A stretch of DNA of 64,000 nt from Desulfobacteraceae bacterium. GTDB taxonomy: Bacteria; Desulfobacterota; Desulfobacteria; Desulfobacterales; Desulfobacteraceae. Shown here in pieces: positions 34,332-44,144 of the stretch. Location of the stretch: positions 62,001 to 126,000 of the forward strand of contig JAAEMK010000889.1 of NCBI GenBank assembly GCA_024225635.1, written 5' to 3'. The notes below the pieces were generated by a model that worked only from the letters and a program-made list of their open reading frames with translations, was not told the origin of the DNA and did no database searches. Positions within the stretch are counted from its first letter, which is position 1. Each line of letters opens with the position of its first letter. Made by a program: the position numbers and the translations under genes.

Positions 34332-35437
34332 GAACTATCCTTCTTAGTATTCCCTTTGACTCTGTCAGGTTCCACAAGAACCTGGAAATTTGCAAAATAG
34401 ATATCGGCCAGGGTCAGAAAAAGCGTTATTACCAGCGGGCCGTAAATGATTCCCAGAATGCCGTACAGCTGGAGTCCTCCGATAATGGCAAAAAAAACGA
34501 TCAACGGGTGCATCTTCACCCTGTCTCCAACAACCTTTGGCTTGAACATATATTCAATACCCCAGGAGAGGAGCGCATAAAAAATCACAAGGCCGATCCC
34601 GGCCAACACCCGCTGTTTGAGCATGAGAACCAGGCCCGCCGGAACCAGCACGACACCGACCCCCACAATGGGTAGAAAGGCGAGAAACCCCATAATCACC
34701 CCCCACAGAAAAGGGGAGCCAAGGTCTAACAGGAAAAATGCGACCCCGCCCAGCCCCCCCTGTATCAATCCGCCAAGGCCGTTTCCGATGAGTACGGCCC
34801 CTGCCATCTCCTTGAATTTGCAAAACAGCTTTTCATTGTGCTCGTCTGCAAGGGGGGAGAGGTCATAGATAAAATGGACAAACCGGGTTCCATCAATGAA
34901 CAGGTAAAAGACAACAATGAGCATAAGACAGAAATAAAAAACAATCTTAAACACATTGGAGGCAATGAAACTTGCCTGCTGAAACAGGTAAAGACCCACC
35001 ACTCGGCCAAGCTCGGAGATCGGTTTTATCAGCTCCTCCCAAGAGAAGGAGATGTCGAATCCCATGGTTGCGAGCAGATGGTTGAGCCGTTCCAGGGCCT
35101 GGGTATTTTCAAGCACCTGCTGGATCTGGTTGCTCAACACGGCGGTCTTGGCCATCAGATAGAGGTCATAGGCCTCCTTGGAAAGAACCCCCACAAAAAG
35201 AAGCACCGGCACCAGCACCACAAAAAAGATGAGGACACAGGTGATCATGGAGGCTGGAGTGGGTTTCAGCCTCTTCAGGAAAAGGGTGTTGACCGGAACA
35301 AAGATGCCGGTAACGACCAGTGCCATGACAATGGTGTCAAAAAATGGGGCGATGAGTTTCCCGGCAAGCAGCAGGGATACGGAAAACAGGGCAAGAAAAA
35401 AGAAAAACACCGCTTTTTCAGAAGGACTCTGTCCCAA
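34325..35437 (-). CDS. AI-2E family transporter (PerM/UPF0118)
   Basis: 370 residues, about eight hydrophobic segments: a pair near residues 10-70, one near 150-180 and a cluster from 205 to the end. The conserved C-terminal [12 protein letters not shown] is characteristic. Family members export small molecules, or act as Na+/H+ antiporters in some cases; the substrate cannot be read from sequence. The likely start is a TTG at 35435-35437, close behind GGTGG; no ATG precedes the first membrane segment in frame. The stop overlaps the gyrA start by seven bases, so the two are coupled. Confidence 0.88.
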   Translation of the reverse strand: MGQSPSEKAVFFFFLALFSVSLLLAGKLIAPFFDTIVMALVVTGIFVPVNTLFLKRLKPTPASMITCVLIFFVVLVPVLLFVGVLSKEAYDLYLMAKTAVLSNQIQQVLENTQALERLNHLLATMGFDISFSWEELIKPISELGRVVGLYLFQQASFIASNVFKIVFYFCLMLIVVFYLFIDGTRFVHFIYDLSPLADEHNEKLFCKFKEMAGAVLIGNGLGGLIQGGLGGVAFFLLDLGSPFLWGVIMGFLAFLPIVGVGVVLVPAGLVLMLKQRVLAGIGLVIFYALLSWGIEYMFKPKVVGDRVKMHPLIVFFAIIGGLQLYGILGIIYGPLVITLFLTLADIYFANFQVLVEPDRVKGNTKKDSSC

Positions 35438-35455
35438 AACACCACCATCACGGTT

Positions 35456-35488
35456 AAAAGGGCCCGGGCAAATGGTTTGTCCGGGTCC
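35456..35488 (-). terminator. Hairpin terminator after the 51-residue membrane peptide gene
   Basis: A 13-base-pair stem (35460-35472 with 35476-35488) with two G-U pairs and a three-base loop, followed on the minus strand by TTTT. It separates the small gene from the AI-2E permease-gyrA transcript. Confidence 0.65.
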
Positions 35489-35503
35489 TTTGGATTCGAT
35501 TGT

Positions 35504-35659
35504 CTATTTTCCCAAGCACCCTATTGCGGCAAGGAGGAGAAGCGCCTCATAGATGATGACCTGTGTAAAGCTGCCAAAAAAGTGATAGACAATTCCGCCG
35601 CCCATGATTGCAGGCACTGCCGTGAAAACCATGATGGCGATTTTTCTGCTGATATCCAT
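35504..35659 (-). CDS. Small membrane protein, 51 residues
   Basis: Reads MDISRKIAIMVFTAVPAIM at the start and ends LLLAAIGCLGK. Two hydrophobic stretches (about residues 7-27 and 33-48) with a GGGIVYHFFGS turn predict a two-helix membrane peptide. An AGAGGTG Shine-Dalgarno sequence lies eight bases before the ATG, and a strong hairpin terminator follows the stop, which together support a real monocistronic gene. Family and function are unknown. Confidence 0.65.
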   Translation of the reverse strand: MDISRKIAIMVFTAVPAIMGGGIVYHFFGSFTQVIIYEALLLLAAIGCLGK

Positions 35660-35772
35660 AATTTAAACACCTCTTTATACCCTTCAGATCCGGTTAGACA
35701 AACATTCTTAAAAATCAACCTATTTTTTACCACTTGAGCGGCACCAAGTAAAGAAAAAAACCACCGTTTCAA

Positions 35773-37050
35773 CTATCGCTCTATGATCATGGCCATGCCC
35801 AATCCGCCGCCGATGCACATGGAGATGAGGCCCGTACCATATCCTTTTCTTTTCATCTGATTGACGGCCGTGACCATCTGCCTTGCGCCGGTGCATCCAA
35901 TGGGATGTCCCAGGGAGATTCCGCTTCCCAGCTCATTGGGTTTTTCAACGTCCAGCCCGAGTTCCCGCATACAGCCGATGGCCTGGGCGGCAAAGGCTTC
36001 GTTCAGTTCCACAAGGTCGATATCCCCCATGGCCATGCCGGTCCGTTTCAACAGTTTTCTCACCGCAGGCACAGGTCCCAGCCCCATATAAGCGGGGTCA
36101 AGGCCGCCGGAGGCAAACCCCTTGACGGACGCCAGGATCTCAAGCCCCATCTCCTCTGCCTTTTCCCGGGTCATGAGGAGAACGGCGGCTGCGCCGTCAT
36201 TGATGCCCGAGGCATTACCGGCCGTGACGCTGCCGTCCTTCTTAAAGGCGGGCCTGAGCTTGCCAAGCTTCTCCATGCTCGTCTCCATGGGGCGCTCATC
36301 CGTATCAACCAGGGTCTCCTTCCGTCTGACCATCACCGGAACCGGAACGATCTCGCCGGCAAAGGTGCCGTCCTTGACCGCCCCAAAGGCCCGGGTGTGA
36401 CTCAGAAGGGCCAGCTCATCCTGCTCCTGGCGGGTGATGCCGTACTTTGCAACAATATTCTCGGCCGTCAATCCCATGTGGTAGCCATAGAAGATCTCGT
36501 ACAGGCCGTCATAGACCATGAGATCCCGGACCTCACCCGTGCCGGTGAGTTCCATGCGATGGCCCCACCGGGCCTTGGGAAGCGCCATGGGCGCATTGCT
36601 CATGCTCTCCTGGCCGCCGGCCACAACCACGTCTGCGTCGCCGGCCATGATGGACTGGGCGCCCAGGGCAATGGCCTTGAGACCGGAGCCACAGATCTTG
36701 TTCACGGTAAAAGCGGTGGTCTGCCGGGGAATGCCGGCTGCGATCATGGCCTGCCGGGCGGTGTTTTGCCCCATGCCCGCCTGGAGCACATTACCCATGA
36801 TCACCTCATCGATGACCAGGGGAGCAAGGCCGTCATCATAATCGTAGCCTTTTTTCTCAAGATCGATCATGCCCTGGCCTTCCAGGGAATCCGGACCGAA
36901 ATTCTCCCCGGCCACGGGCCTTAGCCCCGAGCGTTTCAAAAGCGCCTTCATCACGATGGAACCAAGTTCAACAACAGACACACTCTTCAAGGAACCGCCA
37001 AAAGATCCCACCGGAGTTCTAACGCCGCCTACGATTACAACTTCTCTCAT
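35773..37050 (-). CDS. Acetyl-CoA C-acetyltransferase (thiolase) with an N-terminal insertion
   Basis: 425 residues from the ATG at 37048-37050, which has GGGAGG seven bases upstream; another ATG six bases earlier is too close to it. Thiolases condense or cleave acetyl-CoA/acetoacetyl-CoA. The nucleophile is Cys120 in [27 protein letters not shown] and the C-terminal CIGGGLGMA complete the active site. About 30 extra residues (roughly 44-78, acidic and Gly-rich) sit between the first helix and the [12 protein letters not shown] segment, where most homologues continue directly. No other beta-oxidation gene adjoins it. Confidence 0.93.
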   Translation of the reverse strand: MREVVIVGGVRTPVGSFGGSLKSVSVVELGSIVMKALLKRSGLRPVAGENFGPDSLEGQGMIDLEKKGYDYDDGLAPLVIDEVIMGNVLQAGMGQNTARQAMIAAGIPRQTTAFTVNKICGSGLKAIALGAQSIMAGDADVVVAGGQESMSNAPMALPKARWGHRMELTGTGEVRDLMVYDGLYEIFYGYHMGLTAENIVAKYGITRQEQDELALLSHTRAFGAVKDGTFAGEIVPVPVMVRRKETLVDTDERPMETSMEKLGKLRPAFKKDGSVTAGNASGINDGAAAVLLMTREKAEEMGLEILASVKGFASGGLDPAYMGLGPVPAVRKLLKRTGMAMGDIDLVELNEAFAAQAIGCMRELGLDVEKPNELGSGISLGHPIGCTGARQMVTAVNQMKRKGYGTGLISMCIGGGLGMAMIIER

Positions 37051-37179
37051 GTCCATGCCTCCCGACTGTTGATTTTATATTTATTTTCAACTATATCTGA
37101 CACTCAAACGCAAAAGAAAAACGGATATTTCAACCTGAACCCATAGCAAAAACACATTTCAAACACAAGGGATTATATC

Positions 37180-37953
37180 ATGTGCCTGATCCTCGTCGCC
37201 CACAAGCCCACCCCTTTGAAACGTTTGATCATAGCAGCCAACAGGGATGAATTCTTCACCCGCCCCACACGGGCCATGGACTTCTGGGAGGACAACCCCG
37301 ACATCCTTGCCGGAAAAGACCTTACCGGCGGCGGCACCTGGCTCGGCATCACAAAAACCGGCAGGTTCGCGGCCCTCACCAACTACAGGGACCCCTCCGT
37401 TCAAAAGTCCGCCCCGCCTTCCAGGGGAACCATCATCACGGACTATCTCCAATCCCGTCTCACCCCAAAGGCGTTCATCGGCCGTCTGCAGAAACAAGCC
37501 CACAGGTTTAACGGCTTCAATCTCCTGGCAGGGGACACCAGCACCCTCTACTGGTTCTCCAACATGGCGGCGGAACCCAAGCAGCTGCCCCCCGGGATCT
37601 ACGGGATCAGCAACCACCTGATCGACACCCCCTGGCCCAAGGTGACCAAGGGCAAAAAAGCCCTTGCAGCCATCCTTGCCCGGAATAAAGATATCACCAT
37701 GGCGCCCCTCTTCTCCATGCTCTCGGACACCGAGGCGCCAGGGGACAACGAACTGCCAGACACCGGGGTCGGCAAGGAGTGGGAACGAATCCTCGCACCC
37801 ATCTTTATCGACAGTCCCGGCTACGGCACCCGGTCATCCGCGGTAATCGTGATGGACGAAACAGGAGAGGTCGAAGTTTGTGAACGAAATTTTAACGAAA
37901 GAAATAATCTTGAATACAGCGAGAAGGGATTTGCGTTTCAGATACGGGCATGA
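37180..37953 (+). CDS. NRDE/TANGO2 family protein
   Basis: 257 residues. The family-defining NRDE motif is in AANRDEFFTRPT near residue 24, and Cys follows the initiator Met, as in many family members. GGGTWLGI and TNYRDP are further conserved segments. TANGO2/NRDE proteins occur from bacteria to human; their biochemical role is unsettled, with heme and lipid metabolism proposed. AAGGGA lies upstream of the ATG. It is the only plus-strand gene in this part and converges on rarA. Confidence 0.88.
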   Translation: MCLILVAHKPTPLKRLIIAANRDEFFTRPTRAMDFWEDNPDILAGKDLTGGGTWLGITKTGRFAALTNYRDPSVQKSAPPSRGTIITDYLQSRLTPKAFIGRLQKQAHRFNGFNLLAGDTSTLYWFSNMAAEPKQLPPGIYGISNHLIDTPWPKVTKGKKALAAILARNKDITMAPLFSMLSDTEAPGDNELPDTGVGKEWERILAPIFIDSPGYGTRSSAVIVMDETGEVEVCERNFNERNNLEYSEKGFAFQIRA

Positions 37954-37960
37954 ACATCTA

Positions 37961-37983
37961 TTATGCCGGCTGATCCGGCATAA
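37961..37983. terminator. Bidirectional hairpin between convergent genes
   Basis: A perfect 9-base-pair stem (TTATGCCGG with CCGGCATAA, loop CTGAT) lies between the ends of the NRDE gene and rarA. It has no clear U tract on either strand, so termination is inferred from position. Confidence 0.5.
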
Positions 37984-38001
37984 CTGCTCAATGGAATTTT
38001 C

Positions 38002-39354
38002 TCAGGATTTGCGTTTTTTCTTCAGGTCGATCCAGGCCTCGAGGCGCTGTTTGACCATGGACTCGTACCCCCGGTCCGTGGGAAGATAGAACCGCTCCTC
38101 CCGGAGTTCCTCGGGCAGGTAATCCTGGGGAACGTACCCGCCCTTGTAATCGTGGGCATATTTATAGCCTTTCTTGTACCCGAGATTTTCCATCAACGCC
38201 GTTGGCGCGTTCCTGACATGGAGGGGCACCGGCAGATAGCCGGTCTCCTGGATTCGTTTCACCACCCGCTTGTGCGCCATGTAAACGCTGTTGCTCTTTG
38301 GCGCCGTGGCAAGGTAGACAGCGGCCTGGAACAGGGCGTCATCCCCTTCCGGAGAACCAAGAAACCGGAACGACTCCATGGCATTAAGGGCCACCCCCAG
38401 GGCACTCGGGTCCGCCACCCCCACATCTTCCGTGGCGAAACGCACCATCCTGCGGATGATATAAAAGGGATCCTCCCCCGAGGCCAGCATCCTGGCAAGC
38501 CAGTAGATGGCCGCGTCCGGATCGCTCCCCCGGAGGCTCTTGTGAAAGGCGGAGATAAGATTGAAATGCTCCTCCCCCGCCTTATCGTAACGAAGGGCTT
38601 TTTTCTGGACCGCGGCTTCCGCATCCGCCAGGGTGACGACAACCGGGTCCTCCCCGGCCTCGCCACGGTTTCCGGCCGAAGCGTAAACCGCCACGGTCTC
38701 AAGACAGGTAAGGGCAACCCGCACATCCCCGTCCGCAGCCGACGCAATATGTTCAACCGCCTCACTGGAGAAGGTAAGCCCCAGGGGACCAAGCCCCTTG
38801 TCCGTATCGGCCGCGGCCCGCCCAAGGATGGAAACGATGGCGGAATGGTCCAGGCGGTTGAGGGTAATAACACGGCACCTGGAGACCAGGGCCGGTATCA
38901 CCTCAAAGGAGGGATTTTCCGTGGTGGCGCCCACAAGCACGATGACGCCGGTTTCCACATGGTGGAGAAAGGCGTCCTGCTGGGCCTTGTTGAACCTGTG
39001 GATCTCGTCCACAAAGAGAATGGTCCGCTTTCCGTGGAGGCGCCGCCGCTCTTTTGCCCCGTCGATCACGGCCCTAATATCCTTGACCCCGGAAAGAACC
39101 GCCGATATCTGGACAAAATGGGACTTGGTTTCCCTTGCGATGATGCCGGCAAGGGTTGTCTTGCCGCACCCGGGCGGCCCCCACAGGATGGAGGAAAAGA
39201 TCCTGTCGTTGGTGATGGCCCGGTGAAGGATCTTGCCAGGCCCCACCACATGGTCCTGGCCCACCACCTGGTCGAGACGTTCCGGCCTCATCCTGTCCGC
39301 AAGGGGCCGGAACATGGGGTCTTCCTGATCTATCCCGACATCAAACAGATCCAT
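38002..39354 (-). CDS. rarA: Replication-associated recombination protein A (RarA/MgsA AAA+ ATPase)
   Basis: 450 residues. Walker A is WGPPGCGKTTLA, Walker B LFVDEIHRF, sensor 1 GATTENPSFE. The N-terminal LADRMRPERLDQVVGQDH and the C-terminal oligomerisation domain (GGYVPQDYLPE) match RarA/WRNIP1. It acts at stalled replication forks with clamp-loader-like ATPase activity. The ATG overlaps the der stop codon by one base (TGATG), so translation is coupled to the GTPase upstream. Confidence 0.96.
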   Translation of the reverse strand: MDLFDVGIDQEDPMFRPLADRMRPERLDQVVGQDHVVGPGKILHRAITNDRIFSSILWGPPGCGKTTLAGIIARETKSHFVQISAVLSGVKDIRAVIDGAKERRRLHGKRTILFVDEIHRFNKAQQDAFLHHVETGVIVLVGATTENPSFEVIPALVSRCRVITLNRLDHSAIVSILGRAAADTDKGLGPLGLTFSSEAVEHIASAADGDVRVALTCLETVAVYASAGNRGEAGEDPVVVTLADAEAAVQKKALRYDKAGEEHFNLISAFHKSLRGSDPDAAIYWLARMLASGEDPFYIIRRMVRFATEDVGVADPSALGVALNAMESFRFLGSPEGDDALFQAAVYLATAPKSNSVYMAHKRVVKRIQETGYLPVPLHVRNAPTALMENLGYKKGYKYAHDYKGGYVPQDYLPEELREERFYLPTDRGYESMVKQRLEAWIDLKKKRKS

Positions 39355-40799
39355 CAGCTCTTATTGCCATCCCTTAAGCGCTTCCGTTTACTCTGCTCCT
39401 TGCGCTCCTTTTGTCTCCTGGTGGTCTTTCGTTCCTTCTTTTTAACGATCCTTTCCGAAAGCGGATTTTTTTCAGAAAAATCGATCTTTCCCGTCTTGGC
39501 CCGGAAAAGAAGACGGATGGGGGTCTGTTCCAACTCCGCCATCTCCCGTATCTGGTTGATCAGATACCGATGGTAAGAGAAATGAACGGACTCTGGATAG
39601 TTGACAAAGCAGACAATGGTGGGGGGCTTGACCGCCACCTGGGTGGCATAAAAGAACTTCAGCCGCTTTCCCTTATGCATGGGCGGCTCGGACCGGTAGA
39701 TGGCATCCTCGATGATCCGGTTCAAGAGACCCGTATTAATTCTGTAGGCGTACTCGGAATAAATCTTCTCCACCATGGAGAAGATCTTGTGGGTGCGAAG
39801 GCCTGTGAGGGCCGAGATGGTAATGGCCGGCGCAAAGGAGAGAAACTTCGACTTCATGCGAAGGTCCTCCATGAACCGCTTCTGGTCTTTTCGATCCTCG
39901 TCCAGAAGATCCCACTTATTGATGATAAACAGGGCGCCGCACCCCCTGTCCTGGGCATAACCGGCAATGGTGATATCCTGGTCGGTAACACCTTCGTCCG
40001 CATCGATGAGAATCAGGGCAACGTCGCACTCGTCCAGGCTCTTGAGGGATTTCAGGATCGAATACTTCTCGATCTTCTGCTTCACCTTTCCCTTGCGCCT
40101 GATCCCGGCGGTGTCGATGAGCCGGAACCGCGTGCCGTTTCGCTCGATGTCAAGATCCACGGCATCCCGGGTGGTGCCGGCCACATCACTGACCACGACC
40201 CTGGGCTTGCCGAACAACTTGTTGATCAGGGAAGACTTACCCACGTTGGGACGGCCTGCCACGGCAATGCAGATCTCGTTCTCCGCTTTCTCTTCAGGCT
40301 CTTCGGGCGGAAGAAGCTCCACCATGTCATCGAGAAAGGGATGAATTCCAATGCCGTGCTCCGCACTCATGGGGTAAAACTTTTCCATGCCAAGGGAGTA
40401 GAACTCAAGAAGCTCCTCCCGCTGCTTGTGGTTCTCAATCTTGTTGACAAGAAAAAAGACGGGCTTGGAGGTCCGCCGCAGAATATCCGCAAGATCCTGG
40501 TCAAAGGGAGAGAGCCCGGCCCGGCCGTCCAGGACAAGGGCGATGATATCCGCCTCCTGGATGGCCATCTCCACATGCTCCCGGATCTCGGCGGCAAAAT
40601 GATCGTCATCGGACATCAGGAACCCTCCGGTGTCGACCAGTGTAAACAGCCGCTCGTTCCAGACGGCATCAACGTAGTGCCTGTCCCTGGTAACCCCGGG
40701 AAAATCATCCACCAGGGCGTTTCTCGACCGCGTAATTCTATTGAACAGCGTGGATTTCCCCACGTTGGGACGACCTACAAGGGCAACTACCGGTTTCAT
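39354..40799 (-). CDS. der: Ribosome-biogenesis GTPase Der (EngA)
   Basis: 481 residues from the ATG at 40797-40799, seven bases after GGAGG; upstream in-frame codons are rejected. Two GTPase domains are present, with P-loops GRPNVGKSTLFN and GRPNVGKSSLIN, G3 motifs DTGG and DTAG, and G4 NKIE and NKWD. A C-terminal KH-like domain follows, with a very basic tail (KKERKTTRRQKERKEQSKRKR type). Der is needed for 50S maturation. It lies downstream of tRNA-Lys and tRNA-Glu on the same strand with no terminator seen between. Confidence 0.97.
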   Translation of the reverse strand: MKPVVALVGRPNVGKSTLFNRITRSRNALVDDFPGVTRDRHYVDAVWNERLFTLVDTGGFLMSDDDHFAAEIREHVEMAIQEADIIALVLDGRAGLSPFDQDLADILRRTSKPVFFLVNKIENHKQREELLEFYSLGMEKFYPMSAEHGIGIHPFLDDMVELLPPEEPEEKAENEICIAVAGRPNVGKSSLINKLFGKPRVVVSDVAGTTRDAVDLDIERNGTRFRLIDTAGIRRKGKVKQKIEKYSILKSLKSLDECDVALILIDADEGVTDQDITIAGYAQDRGCGALFIINKWDLLDEDRKDQKRFMEDLRMKSKFLSFAPAITISALTGLRTHKIFSMVEKIYSEYAYRINTGLLNRIIEDAIYRSEPPMHKGKRLKFFYATQVAVKPPTIVCFVNYPESVHFSYHRYLINQIREMAELEQTPIRLLFRAKTGKIDFSEKNPLSERIVKKKERKTTRRQKERKEQSKRKRLRDGNKS

Positions 40800-40959
40800 T
40801 CGCAAACCTCCATACAAAAAAAGCAGACCGTTGATCCTTTAGAAACCCTTATGAGTTCCGGAAAAATGAATCAAGTCTGCTTAATATATGATAAAAACAT
40901 TATTTTATAAAGGGGGAAGTTCAGGCTCCGGAAAGAGCCGGAGCTTTCTAAAAAACAGA

Positions 40960-41037
<78 letters not shown>

Positions 41038-41052
41038 GCAACATCTGTTTTT

Positions 41053-41128
41053 TGGTGGGCCGTACTGGGCTCGAACCAGTGACTCTCTGCTTAAAAGGCA
41101 GATACTCTACCGACTGAGTTAACGGCCC
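41053..41128 (-). tRNA. tRNA-Lys (anticodon TTT)
   Basis: Acceptor GGGCCGT/ACGGCCC, anticodon stem TCTGC/GCAGA with loop CTTTTAA (anticodon TTT), encoded CCA. It is the first gene after the promoter at 41145-41173. Confidence 0.96.
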
Positions 41129-41144
41129 CCGAAAAACAAGATGA

Positions 41145-41173
41145 GTTCTATATGTTTCCTGAACCTTTGTCAA
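41145..41173 (-). promoter_or_regulatory. Promoter of tRNA-Lys/tRNA-Glu (and probably der-rarA)
   Basis: Minus-strand TTGACA (41168-41173) with TATAGA at a 15-base spacing (41147-41152) or TAGAAC at 17 bases (41145-41150). It lies in the short gap after trkH. Confidence 0.55.
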
Positions 41174-41192
41174 CTGTTTTTTTCAATTCATC

Positions 41193-42641
41193 TCATTTTT
41201 TCCAAAATTCGGGAACAAAGAGAATGATCACCGTATAGATCTCAAGCCGCCCCAGAAGCATGCACCAGACCAGGAGCCACTTGCCGAGAACGGGAATATG
41301 GGCAAAGTTATCCACCGGCCCCACGGTGCCGAAACCGGGACCGATGTTGCCGATACAGGCGGCAACGGCGCCAAAGGATGACACCATGTCCATGCCCATC
41401 GCCGCAAGACCAAGGCTGCACAGAACAAAGAGACCGATATACAGGGCCAGAAACCCCATGATGCTCCTCAGCACGGGGTCCGGCACCACGGCGGCGTTGA
41501 GTTTCACCTGGGCCACGCTTCTCGGATGGACCAGGGTAAAAAGCTCCCGGTAACAGTACTTGAAGCAGACCATGATCCTGGCGCACTTCATGCCGCCCCC
41601 CGTGGAACCTGCGGAGGCGCCGATAAACATGCATACAAAAAGAAGGGCCTGGCTCAACCCCGGCCAGGTCTCGTAATCCGCAGTGGCATACCCCGTGGTG
41701 GTGACAATGGAGACCACCTGAAAGGAAGCATATTGAAACGCCTTGCCCACGCTGTCATAGACCGTACCGTGAACGTTAAAGGTGATCACCAGGGTCAGGA
41801 CAAGGCAGAGCCCCAGGAAGAAGCGGCACTCGGAATCCCGCCAGAAAATCAGGGTTCTGCCCCTTAGCAACTGATAATGGAGGGAAAAGTTGATACCGGC
41901 AATGACCATGAAAATCAGGACCACATAATCCAGATAGGCGCTGTTGTAATGAGCCATGGAAGTGTTCTTGGTGGAAAATCCGCCCGTGGGCATGGTGGTG
42001 AAGGTGTGACAAAGGGCGTCATAGAAGCTCATCCCCCCGGCAAGCAGAAAGATCACCTCCACAATGGAGATCAGGGCGTAAACATACCAGAGGATCTTTG
42101 CCGAATCGCTCAGACGGGGGGTCAGCTTGTCCGGAACCGGGCTTGGCACCTCCGCCTTGAACAGCTGCATGCCCCCCACCCCGAGAAAGGGAAGGATGGC
42201 AAGACTGAGCACGATGATGCCCATGCCGCCGAGCCATTGGATAAAACTGCGCCAGAAAAGAAGGCTCTTTGAGAGCCCTTCGATATTGGTCAACACCGAC
42301 GATCCCGTGGTGGTAAAACCGGACACGGATTCAAACACGGCATCGGTGAACCCCGGCACCCCGTCCCCCAGATAGAAAGGAAAGGCCCCAAAAACGCCGA
42401 TGGCGGTCCAGGCAAGGGCGACTATGGCCATCCCCTCCCTTGGATTGATATAATCGATACTGGGCCGCCTGGAGCCGAAAAACAAAAGGACTCCCGCACC
42501 AACGGTCAGCCCCATGGATTGAACCAGGGCAACCAGGCTCGAATCCTGATACCAGAGACTGCATATCAGGGGAAACACCATGGAGAGCCCCAGGAACGCA
42601 AGAAGTATCCCCACCACATTGGCAACATAGGACCAGCGCAT
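41193..42641 (-). CDS. trkH: Potassium uptake protein TrkH
   Basis: 482 residues, a polytopic membrane protein with four pore-loop repeats. Filter sequences are visible as GFTTTGSS, FTTMPTGGFS, IVTTTGYATAD and CIGNIGPGFG. It imports K+ (or Na+) and is gated by the cytosolic ring protein TrkA encoded immediately upstream; the two open reading frames directly abut. Confidence 0.96.
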   Translation of the reverse strand: MRWSYVANVVGILLAFLGLSMVFPLICSLWYQDSSLVALVQSMGLTVGAGVLLFFGSRRPSIDYINPREGMAIVALAWTAIGVFGAFPFYLGDGVPGFTDAVFESVSGFTTTGSSVLTNIEGLSKSLLFWRSFIQWLGGMGIIVLSLAILPFLGVGGMQLFKAEVPSPVPDKLTPRLSDSAKILWYVYALISIVEVIFLLAGGMSFYDALCHTFTTMPTGGFSTKNTSMAHYNSAYLDYVVLIFMVIAGINFSLHYQLLRGRTLIFWRDSECRFFLGLCLVLTLVITFNVHGTVYDSVGKAFQYASFQVVSIVTTTGYATADYETWPGLSQALLFVCMFIGASAGSTGGGMKCARIMVCFKYCYRELFTLVHPRSVAQVKLNAAVVPDPVLRSIMGFLALYIGLFVLCSLGLAAMGMDMVSSFGAVAACIGNIGPGFGTVGPVDNFAHIPVLGKWLLVWCMLLGRLEIYTVIILFVPEFWKK

Positions 42642-44006
42642 TTAAAAGAACTCCAGTTTAACGGTGAGCAGTTTTTCAAGCTTCTTGACGGCCTGGCGCC
42701 GGGCGAAGAGAATGATCCGGTCGTCGGGTTCCACCACACTCTCCCCCGTGGGAATGATGATCGCATCGTCCCTGATGATGCAGACAAGAAGGGCCCCCTT
42801 GGGAAACGAAAGTTTTTTGAGTGGACGGCCGGTGATGTCCGAGGTCGCCAGGGCAACGGCCTCTATCACCTCCGCATCCTCCCCGAGCACGGTGACCGCG
42901 GAAAGGATCTTTCCCTTTCGAATCTCCTGGAGAATGGAACTGATGGCCGAAAGCCTGGGGCTGACCATCTTATCGAGGCCGATGGTGGACATGAGCGGAA
43001 AATAACTGAACTTGCTTACCTTGGTGATGGTACTGCGGGCACCGAGTTTCTTGGCAAGCAGCGAGGTCAGAATGTTTGTCTCCTCATCATGGGTGAGGGT
43101 GACAACCACATCCGCATCCCCCACGTTCTCTTCCATGAGAAGCTTCTGGTCCGACCCGTCGCCGTGGAGCACAACGGTTTTATTCATGTCTTCGGCCAGC
43201 ACGTTGCAGCGGTCAAGGTTGGATTCGATGATCTTTGTCTGAACCGACTCCCGCTCGAGGGCCTCTGCAAGCCGATGGCCTATACGCCCGCCCCCCACGA
43301 TGATCACCCGCTTCAAGGGACTTACGCTCTTATTAAAAAGCTTGACGGTTTCGGCAAGCCGCTTTTTTTCGCTGATAAAATAAACAAGATCCCCGGGCTC
43401 CAGAACGTTGTCGCCCCTGGGAATTATCAGCTCATCCCCCCGGACCACGGCGGCGATCAAGGGTCTTGCCTGGCCGAACATGGCTGAGAAATCCGAAAGC
43501 CGGACCCCCGCCATGGGGGACGCCTCGTCAAGCCGAAGTCCCACAAACTTGACCCGGCCCTCGGCAAACTCTCCCACATCCACGGCGCCCGGCACCCTCA
43601 TGAGCCGCTGGATGGTCTTCACCACCTCTATTTCCGGGTTGATGACGGTATCGATATGGGGAGCCGCGATTTTAAAGTTTTCATGATAGTTATCAAATCC
43701 CGCGTCCCTTATCCGTGCCAGCTTCTTGGTGGTGGGAGAGAGCATATTCGCAACCAGGCAGGCAACAAGATTTGCCTCATCACTGTCTGTCACGGCCAAC
43801 AAAATCTCGGCCTCCTTGATGCCGGCTTCCTCCAGCACCTTGGGAGAGCTTCCCGAAGCCATGATCACCTGGACGTCCAGGTCATCCGACACCCGTCTTA
43901 CCGCCGCGGGATTTTTGTCAATGACCACCACATCCTTATCTTCAGAGGCGAGACGGCTGGCAATATGATAGCCCACCTCTCCTGCCCCCACGATGATAAT
44001 TCTCAA
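42642..44006 (-). CDS. trkA: Trk potassium system peripheral regulator TrkA
   Basis: 454 residues with two RCK halves, each a Rossmann NAD-binding domain (VGAGEVGYHIA at the N-terminus and VGGGRIGHRLAEAL near residue 230) followed by a TrkA-C domain. It forms the nucleotide-sensing ring beneath TrkH. Translation probably starts at a TTG (44004-44006) seven bases after AGGAG. trkH follows without a gap. Confidence 0.96.
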   Translation of the reverse strand: MRIIIVGAGEVGYHIASRLASEDKDVVVIDKNPAAVRRVSDDLDVQVIMASGSSPKVLEEAGIKEAEILLAVTDSDEANLVACLVANMLSPTTKKLARIRDAGFDNYHENFKIAAPHIDTVINPEIEVVKTIQRLMRVPGAVDVGEFAEGRVKFVGLRLDEASPMAGVRLSDFSAMFGQARPLIAAVVRGDELIIPRGDNVLEPGDLVYFISEKKRLAETVKLFNKSVSPLKRVIIVGGGRIGHRLAEALERESVQTKIIESNLDRCNVLAEDMNKTVVLHGDGSDQKLLMEENVGDADVVVTLTHDEETNILTSLLAKKLGARSTITKVSKFSYFPLMSTIGLDKMVSPRLSAISSILQEIRKGKILSAVTVLGEDAEVIEAVALATSDITGRPLKKLSFPKGALLVCIIRDDAIIIPTGESVVEPDDRIILFARRQAVKKLEKLLTVKLEFF

Positions 44007-44038
44007 AATTCAACTCCTGTCATAAAGTATTGGGATTG

Positions 44039-44079
44039 CCAAGGACTTACACCATGGCGTCCCCGGTGTCAATCCTTGG
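44039..44079 (-). promoter_or_regulatory. Inverted repeat embracing a candidate trkA promoter
   Basis: Arms 44039-44053 and 44065-44079 pair at 13 of 15 positions with an 11-base loop. On the minus strand the second half supplies TTGACA (44067-44072) and, 17 bases on, a poor -10 TAAGTC (44044-44049). It may be the trkA promoter with an operator or hairpin overlapping it, or the end of the hicAB transcript. Confidence 0.35.
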
Positions 44080-44144
44080 GAAGCTTTTGCCCCGCACCCG
44101 GGCATCAGGAGATATCAACTTGAACGATTTGTTGTACACAGGGT

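Noticed and set aside
38152..40910. Two long plus-strand frames (474 and 499 codons) opposite rarA and der
   Set aside because: They mirror secure minus-strand genes with clear P-loop motifs; the deduced proteins are rich in His, Gly and Pro, as antisense frames in G+C-rich genes often are.
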